Origin: Dictyocoela muelleri | Taxonomy: Eukaryota; Microsporidia | Assembly (NCBI GenBank): GCA_016256075.1 | Contig: SDVU01000663.1 | Location: forward strand, 1 to 11,501 | Direction of reading: 5' to 3' | Length of the DNA stretch: 11,501 bases | Shown here: positions 7,449-11,501 of the stretch, piece after piece | Position numbering within the stretch: position 1 is the stretch's first letter | Layout of the letters: every line of letters starts with the position of its first letter | The notes under the pieces: model-generated | The model's database searches: none | What the model was told of the DNA's origin: nothing | What the model saw: only the letters and a program-made list of their open reading frames with translations | Translations under genes and position numbers: made by a program

Positions 7449-10079
7449 ATGTTAATTGAAGGATCATTTGTGACATTATTAAAATCAATGTTTCGAATTA
7501 TAAATAAATTAAATAGACATATTAATATCATGATAAACTCAATTAATTTATTAGTTCACGGCAATATACCAATAAAAAAAATAAAAATACCATATAAGGA
7601 AATTAAACTTGATTTTAATATTCGCGATAGTTTCGAAATAGAATATACAGATTATATACTTATTAGTTTTTTTGAAAGCAAAGAATATATTTTCAGTAAT
7701 TTAATTGACTTCATTGTATACCAAAAAGACAATGATTTCAATTTTGAAATTTTTAAAAATGAAAATACCAATGTTACTAATTCAGGTAATTTTGATTATA
7801 AAAATAAATTATTTCCCGATAATTTAGAAAAATCTGAAAAACATAATAATGAAATAAAATTAGATAATAACGACTCTTTTGATTTATTTATCTTAAAATT
7901 AAAAAAATTTCTCGAAGAATTTTTAAATATATGCCATATTAAATTTTTAACTGAACCAAATCTAAAAATACTTTGCAAACTTAATCTGTTAAAGCAAGCA
8001 TACTCATTCTCTTGTATTTATAATTTTCCTAAAGATATATTTCTAGCTTTTATTTTTATTAATTATCAACAACAATTAGATAAAAATAATATCGATTATG
8101 ACGATATTTGCACTAAACTGTATAAATACGATAAAAAATCAGAAGGATTAAATAAAAAATCAGTAGGTTTAAATAAAAAATCAGTAGACTTAAATAAAAA
8201 ATCAGACTTAAATAAAAAAACAGAAGGTTTAAATAAAAAAACAGGAGGTTTAAATAAAAAATCAGTAGACTTAAATAAAAAATCAGACCTGAATAAAAAA
8301 TTATCATTAAATTATAACAAAACATTTTTTTCCGAACAATCTTCTGATGTTGTTTCATCGTCTTGTTCAATAAATATAAAATCGGCTCTTACACAAAATA
8401 ATCATACAAAGTATAAAAAAATACCTCAAAAAATAGTTAAAAATCCTTTAAAACATAATTTAAAATCAAAAATAAAACAAAAATATAATATGACCTCTTG
8501 TTCAATCATAAATATTGTGGAAAGTATATCTTCTCACGATAATATAAATATTTATCAAGAAGCATCTAATTTTAAAACTTATACTCCCAATAAAGACCTA
8601 TTTACCAATCTAAATCGTAATAGTGAAAATTTAAACTATCTAAAAAACTCAACTGATATAAAAAAAGATACAAGCTTATTCAGATTAAAAAACAGATTAA
8701 ACTATCAAAAATTAAACATTTTTACTAAAAAAGGAAAACAAACCAACAGTGACATAACAAAAAAATATATTTATGATCCTGAAATTATTCGGTATATCTA
8801 CAACTCAATTGAATATGAAAATTTTATTTTTTATTTATCAAAAATAATAAAATATCTTGATATAGAAGATATTTTGATTTTGTATAATTCAATTGATGTT
8901 TTAAACTACAACCAAAATATTTTTTTATTGTACTCTATTTCTAACGAATTTGAAAATCGTAAAAAGTATAAATTAGCAATACGATTTTATTATTTTTTAG
9001 CACAAAAACTTGAAAGTGATATAGAATTTATACAATTTGTAAATTATAAAATTGAAAAGTTGTGTTTAAAAAATTTTAGTCAATCAATATTTAAAAAAAT
9101 TATTTCTGGAGGTAAAGATAAAAATTTTAAAGATAAAAATTTTAAAGATAAAAATTTTAAAGATAAAAATTTTAAAGATAAAAATTTTAAAGATAAAAAT
9201 TTTCTAAAAAAATCAAATAAGATCGATTTAATTTCATTTTTCAAAACAGACTGTTTTCGAATATTAAAAAATCATTATTTCGTTTCAAATAAACTGATTT
9301 TTCCTACAGAAGATACATTACCTGAACTATTAAATTTACGAATAACCAGTACTTTAAGTCCCATAAAAAACGATACTTTTCAGTACGTACCAGAAAATAT
9401 GAGCGATACATCAAAAATTTTTCATTCAGGAAAAATTTATTTTGAAGCTGAATTTTCAACTGGAGGGATACTTTATTATTTGAGAGGAACAAAAATTTAT
9501 AATACACCTAATTTTAAAAATATAGATCTACTTTTTAAAGAAACTGATCACGAATACTCTAAAAAAATTGATAAGAAAATAAAATTTTCTTCTAAAACAA
9601 AAACATCTCTAGAAAATCTAAAAGATGATTTTACAAAAATAAACATCGAAGAAGAAAAATTAATAATACCATTATTTTTGAAATTCAAAAAAAATATCTC
9701 TATTTATATAGACCTTAAAACTAGTATAAAAATAACTTCCATATTCTTAAATAACAAAATTGTTCCAATAAAAAGTATATCTCTGTTTTATGTTAATCCT
9801 AAAAATAAAATCAAAATAATTGATATTGATGATTCAGAAATTATTTTTAAATTCGTTAGTCCGCGTGATAAGGTTTTAATTATACTTAAAAAAGGTATCC
9901 TCCATAGAATTAAAAATAAAATTGCGATAAAAAAATCAGAAAGAGTTATAATTAATAAAGAAAACGTGCAATTAGATACATCTAATTTGTATGTTATTGA
10001 CAAATCTTGTGATTTTGAGATGTTATTTCAGATTAATTCGTGTTTTTATGAAAAAATTTTGTTCGATTTTTGTCATTAA
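7449..10079 (+). CDS. 876-residue repeat-containing protein of unknown function
   Basis: The only long intact gene in the window, and I do not recognise it with confidence. The start is well bounded: an in-frame TAA lies at 7440-7442, two codons before the ATG; Met14 is the next candidate. No signal peptide or membrane segment is obvious. Residues 1-170 look mixed and partly ordered. Residues 231-284 are eight tandem copies of a 6-7-residue S/T-x-x-LNKK unit. Residues 290-430 are Ser/Asn/Lys-rich and probably disordered. Residues 440-552 look helical, with a TPR-like stretch (KKYKLAIRFYYFLAQKLE). Residues 556-585 are six KDKNF copies. Residues 600-876 look beta-rich. A helical solenoid followed by a beta-rich C-terminus recalls Trs120/TRAPPC9-type trafficking subunits, but this is weak speculation. 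Composition is Lys/Asn/Ile/Phe-heavy, as expected at this A+T content. The stop overlaps an AATAAA. It is most likely a real host gene. Confidence 0.88.
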   Translation: MLIEGSFVTLLKSMFRIINKLNRHINIMINSINLLVHGNIPIKKIKIPYKEIKLDFNIRDSFEIEYTDYILISFFESKEYIFSNLIDFIVYQKDNDFNFEIFKNENTNVTNSGNFDYKNKLFPDNLEKSEKHNNEIKLDNNDSFDLFILKLKKFLEEFLNICHIKFLTEPNLKILCKLNLLKQAYSFSCIYNFPKDIFLAFIFINYQQQLDKNNIDYDDICTKLYKYDKKSEGLNKKSVGLNKKSVDLNKKSDLNKKTEGLNKKTGGLNKKSVDLNKKSDLNKKLSLNYNKTFFSEQSSDVVSSSCSINIKSALTQNNHTKYKKIPQKIVKNPLKHNLKSKIKQKYNMTSCSIINIVESISSHDNINIYQEASNFKTYTPNKDLFTNLNRNSENLNYLKNSTDIKKDTSLFRLKNRLNYQKLNIFTKKGKQTNSDITKKYIYDPEIIRYIYNSIEYENFIFYLSKIIKYLDIEDILILYNSIDVLNYNQNIFLLYSISNEFENRKKYKLAIRFYYFLAQKLESDIEFIQFVNYKIEKLCLKNFSQSIFKKIISGGKDKNFKDKNFKDKNFKDKNFKDKNFKDKNFLKKSNKIDLISFFKTDCFRILKNHYFVSNKLIFPTEDTLPELLNLRITSTLSPIKNDTFQYVPENMSDTSKIFHSGKIYFEAEFSTGGILYYLRGTKIYNTPNFKNIDLLFKETDHEYSKKIDKKIKFSSKTKTSLENLKDDFTKINIEEEKLIIPLFLKFKKNISIYIDLKTSIKITSIFLNNKIVPIKSISLFYVNPKNKIKIIDIDDSEIIFKFVSPRDKVLIILKKGILHRIKNKIAIKKSERVIINKENVQLDTSNLYVIDKSCDFEMLFQINSCFYEKILFDFCH
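8139..8300 (+). repeat. In-frame 21/18-bp minisatellite (LNKK repeat)
   Basis: Eight tandem units fill 162 bases: six of 21 bp and two of 18 bp, each ending in LNKK. The order is SEG, SVG, SVD, SD, TEG, TGG, SVD, SD. This is an 81-bp (27-residue) block of four units repeated twice, so a whole block was duplicated after the units had diverged. All lengths are multiples of three, so copy-number change keeps the frame. The product is a Lys/Asn-rich, probably disordered or weakly helical linker. Confidence 0.95.
9114..9203 (+). repeat. In-frame 15-bp minisatellite (KDKNF x6)
   Basis: Six identical copies of AAAGATAAAAATTTT encode KDKNF six times. The copies are perfect at the DNA level, including third positions, so the array is recent or kept uniform by slippage or conversion. 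It sits between the helical region and the beta-rich C-terminal region and may be a hinge. Confidence 0.97.
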
Positions 10080-10083
10080 TAAA
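10078..10083 (+). promoter_or_regulatory. Poly(A)-like signal overlapping the stop codon
   Basis: AATAAA begins at the second base of the TAA stop of the 876-residue gene. Very short 3' ends with AATAAA on or near the stop are known in compact microsporidian genomes. In AT-rich DNA the hexamer is also common by chance. Confidence 0.4.
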
Positions 10084-10499
10084 AATATTTGTATATATTT
10101 GAATTTTAGTCTAAAGCGGTGTGGGTAACATTTATTTTCAAGAGGACATAATCGATCTAATTTTAAAGAATAAAGTCGCACGAATTGAAATTTGTATTTT
10201 ACAAAAGATTTTTTTATACAAAAAAGATTTTTTTATACAAAAAAGATTTTTAAATACATAAACGATTATTACTCGGCCTCGGCGAAATATTCTTTTTTTT
10301 CATTTTTTAAGTAAAAATATCCGTTTTTTGCCAAAATAACCTTTTTGTAAAAAATAACCAGTTTTTTAAGACTCACAAGAAATTTCACTTAAGCTTCAAT
10401 TTAAGAACAAAAATGTAATAAAAGATCATTGAAAGTCTAAAAGAATATTCATTTCTCAGAAACCATAAAATTTTATTTATTTTTAAATAATCATATATA
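10084..10499. other. AT-rich spacer without recognisable genes
   Basis: About 415 bases downstream of the long gene. Both strands are closed by frequent stops. The only structure I see is the short tandem repeat at 10201-10255. A small G+C-rich patch (CGGCCTCGGCG, near 10275-10285) has no obvious meaning. Confidence 0.55.
10201..10255. repeat. Three-copy 19-bp tandem repeat
   Basis: ACAAAAAAGATTTTTTTAT is repeated: a 17-bp first copy (10201-10217), a full copy (10218-10236) and a variant ending AAAT (10237-10255). Noncoding. It probably arose by slippage. Confidence 0.85.
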
Positions 10500-10790
10500 T
10501 TACATGTTGACAACATCCATAGCTGCCAACCCGGAGAGTTGTCTCCTACCGTGGTCTATGACCTTTGGTTCTTGGTGTTTCAATAATACGTCACTTCCTA
10601 AGCTACCCAGAAGCCCAGCTGTATACGCGTTTTTCGTTTTATCAATGATTCAGCAGGATACAGGTAATTAGTGGCTTTTCATGAATTTTTATTTTTCACT
10701 ACTTTTTGCCTAGCTCGTCGCCGTACTCATCCTCACACCTAAGAGAGTCTCTTCTGCTTCATTTTCATATCAACCAAGTCTTAATCAGCT
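10500..10790 (-). pseudogene. Decayed coding sequence in a G+C-richer island, unidentified
   Basis: This stretch is visibly richer in G+C than everything around it, close to half in its densest part by eye. On the minus strand the last 49 codons before the stop at 10500-10502 are open and have normal protein composition (NAYTAGLLGSLGSDVLLKH, then KVIDHGRRQLSGLAAMDVV). An in-frame TGA at 10650-10652 closes it upstream and no ATG starts it. Neighbouring frames upstream also look coding: EKPLITCILL, then DEYGDELGKK followed by two stops, then YENEAEETLLG near 10765. The sense thus moves between frames as in a decayed gene. I recognise no family. It may be an older, less AT-biased gene, a transferred gene or a piece of a transposable element. 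Two short hairpins (GGAGA/TCTCC and GGTC/GACC, near 10533-10563) leave a structured RNA as an alternative. Confidence 0.45.
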
Positions 10791-10878
10791 ATATCACACT
10801 GTAAAAAATGTATGTTACTGCTATATTTCTATAGTTTTTGACCCCTTAATATCATTTCCTCGTTATTTATTAAATAGT

Positions 10879-10947
10879 GACGTCAGCGTGATTCGAACCA
10901 CGATACTTAAATATTACATTCAAGAGTGTTAGCACGACTATATTGTC
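10879..10947 (-). other. tRNA-like segment with a B box, probably degenerate
   Basis: On the minus strand, GGTTCGAATC (10890-10899) matches the Pol III B-box/T-loop consensus. It sits between CGTG and CACG, which pair, but leave an 8-base instead of a 7-base loop. About 50 bases upstream, TATAGTCGTGCTAACAC resembles a D-arm such as TATAGTGGTTAGCAC. The putative ends GAC… and …GTC pair for only three or four of seven positions, and no clean anticodon stem is found. At 69 nt it is short. Most likely it is a tRNA pseudogene or tRNA-derived repeat. A chance B box is possible. Confidence 0.35.
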
Positions 10948-11249
10948 TCTGAGTAGTTTAAGAAGTCTAAAAAATCTTTAGAATAATAAGATTGAGATTA
11001 TTTGGATAAATAGACAAATTAAATTTTTCTTCATCAAGATTTATCAGATTAAAATGATATTGATTGTAACTTAAAATTACTATAAATTCAATTTTTTGAA
11101 ATAAATTGATAAAAACACAATAAATCTAAGAATCAAACAATTAACTTGAAATAAAAACATTCATAATTTAAAATAAACTTACCTTAAAAAAACAATCGTA
11201 AGTTAAAAAAACGCTTTTTATTAAAAGTTAAATAAAAATGATTTCCCAT
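10948..11249. other. AT-rich spacer between convergent genes
   Basis: About 300 bases with no coding frame seen on either strand. A 7-bp inverted repeat AACTTAC/GTAAGTT (11176-11182 and 11198-11204) and an AATAAA on the minus strand lie close to the end of the gene entering from the right. Confidence 0.5.
11217..11222 (-). promoter_or_regulatory. Possible poly(A) signal of the right-edge gene
   Basis: The minus strand reads AATAAA about 28-33 bases after the stop codon at 11250-11252, the expected side and distance. The hexamer is common in AT-rich DNA, so the support is positional only. Confidence 0.35.
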
Positions 11250-11501
11250 TTATTCCATAATTTTCCTGATTTTTAAATTATCAACAATTTTCTCAATTCT
11301 ATTTTTAACTGAAATATCAAAAACAACATTTCTATAAAAAATCAATTGCCTTATCCAGAAAATCAAAATAAAATTTCTACTTTCATCACAATTATAAATA
11401 TCTTTTGATTCATCAAGAAGTTCTGAAACAATTTCTTTTAAACTGTCTAAATATTGAATATCAATTTCTTTAACAACATTTTTGACTTTATTTTCTTCTA
11501 T
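11250..11501 (-). CDS. C-terminal end of an unidentified protein, cut by the window edge
   Basis: On the minus strand 83 codons are open from the right edge to TAA at 11250-11252. No start is inside the window. The composition is like a folded, helical, acidic/basic protein (SLKEIVSELLDESKDIY, then NFILIFWIRQLIFYRNVVF, then NRIEKIVDNLKIRKIME). It uses full-range residues, including Trp, Cys and Arg, rather than only Lys/Asn/Ile runs, which favours a real gene. The hydrophobic FILIFWIRQLIF piece is more likely a buried helix than a membrane span because it contains Arg and Gln. I cannot name a family. It is convergent with the gene at 7449-10079. Confidence 0.72.
   Translation of the reverse strand: MEENKVKNVVKEIDIQYLDSLKEIVSELLDESKDIYNCDESRNFILIFWIRQLIFYRNVVFDISVKNRIEKIVDNLKIRKIME

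Noticed and set aside
8113-8370. Open frame on the minus strand opposite the LNKK repeat
   Set aside because: It only exists because the repeat lacks stops in that frame. The product is a monotonous Leu/Phe/Tyr repeat and the plus-strand gene explains the DNA.
8139-9203. Possible CRISPR array from regularly repeated units
   Set aside because: The units are directly adjacent without spacers, are in frame, and code for peptide repeats. The genome also looks eukaryotic.
9304-10003. Two minus-strand open frames opposite the 876-residue gene
   Set aside because: They are shadows of the real gene: short, with low-information hydrophobic composition from complementing Lys/Asn codons.
10084-10499. 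Coding sequence in the spacer after the long gene
   Set aside because: All six frames are closed frequently, and the only longer peptide-like stretch comes from the 19-bp tandem repeat.
10533-10563. Paired short hairpins as a riboswitch or known small RNA
   Set aside because: No known RNA family pattern was recognised, and the opposite strand shows better evidence as decayed coding sequence.

Overview
The window reads as a very AT-rich eukaryotic genome, most probably a microsporidian (inference). The pointers are long A/T homopolymers, a Lys/Asn/Ile-rich intron-free open frame, a poly(A)-like signal overlapping a stop codon, and IS1595/Merlin-type DNA transposons beside a Ty3/gypsy-type LTR element. 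No rRNA, intact tRNA or recognisable housekeeping gene fixes the lineage. An apicomplexan or a slime mould is not formally excluded.

Layout. (1) Bases 1-1401: a Merlin/IS1595-like DNA transposon with long inverted ends. Its transposase is mostly readable but carries two in-frame stops and one frameshift. Its right end forms a 288-bp near-palindrome with a second copy of the left end. (2) About 1481-1910, minus strand: remnant of a different IS1595-like transposase. (3) 2015-6089, minus strand: an old Ty3/gypsy (Metaviridae-like) LTR retrotransposon fossil with both LTRs, a polypurine tract and recognisable gag, protease, RT, RNase H and integrase regions. It is broken many times. (4) About 6190-6765, minus strand: a third, independent IS1595-like transposase remnant overlapping a strong hairpin. 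(5) 6918-7127, minus strand: a short broken coding stretch with a CxxC motif. (6) 7449-10079, plus strand: the only long intact gene. It encodes an 876-residue protein of unknown function with two in-frame minisatellites. (7) 10080-11249: mostly gene-free AT-rich DNA. It holds a 19-bp tandem repeat, a G+C-richer island that looks like a decayed coding sequence (10500-10790, minus), and a tRNA-like B-box segment (10879-10947, minus). (8) 11250 to the right edge, minus strand: the 3' end of a second apparently real gene.

The left 7 kb is therefore a transposon graveyard. The right 4 kb carries one complete host gene and the tail of another, convergent on a roughly 1.2-kb spacer. The genes do not form an evident pathway or operon, and I see no convincing new multi-gene system. 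The most useful leads are the orphan repeat protein, the palindromic transposon junction, and the G+C-rich decayed ORF.
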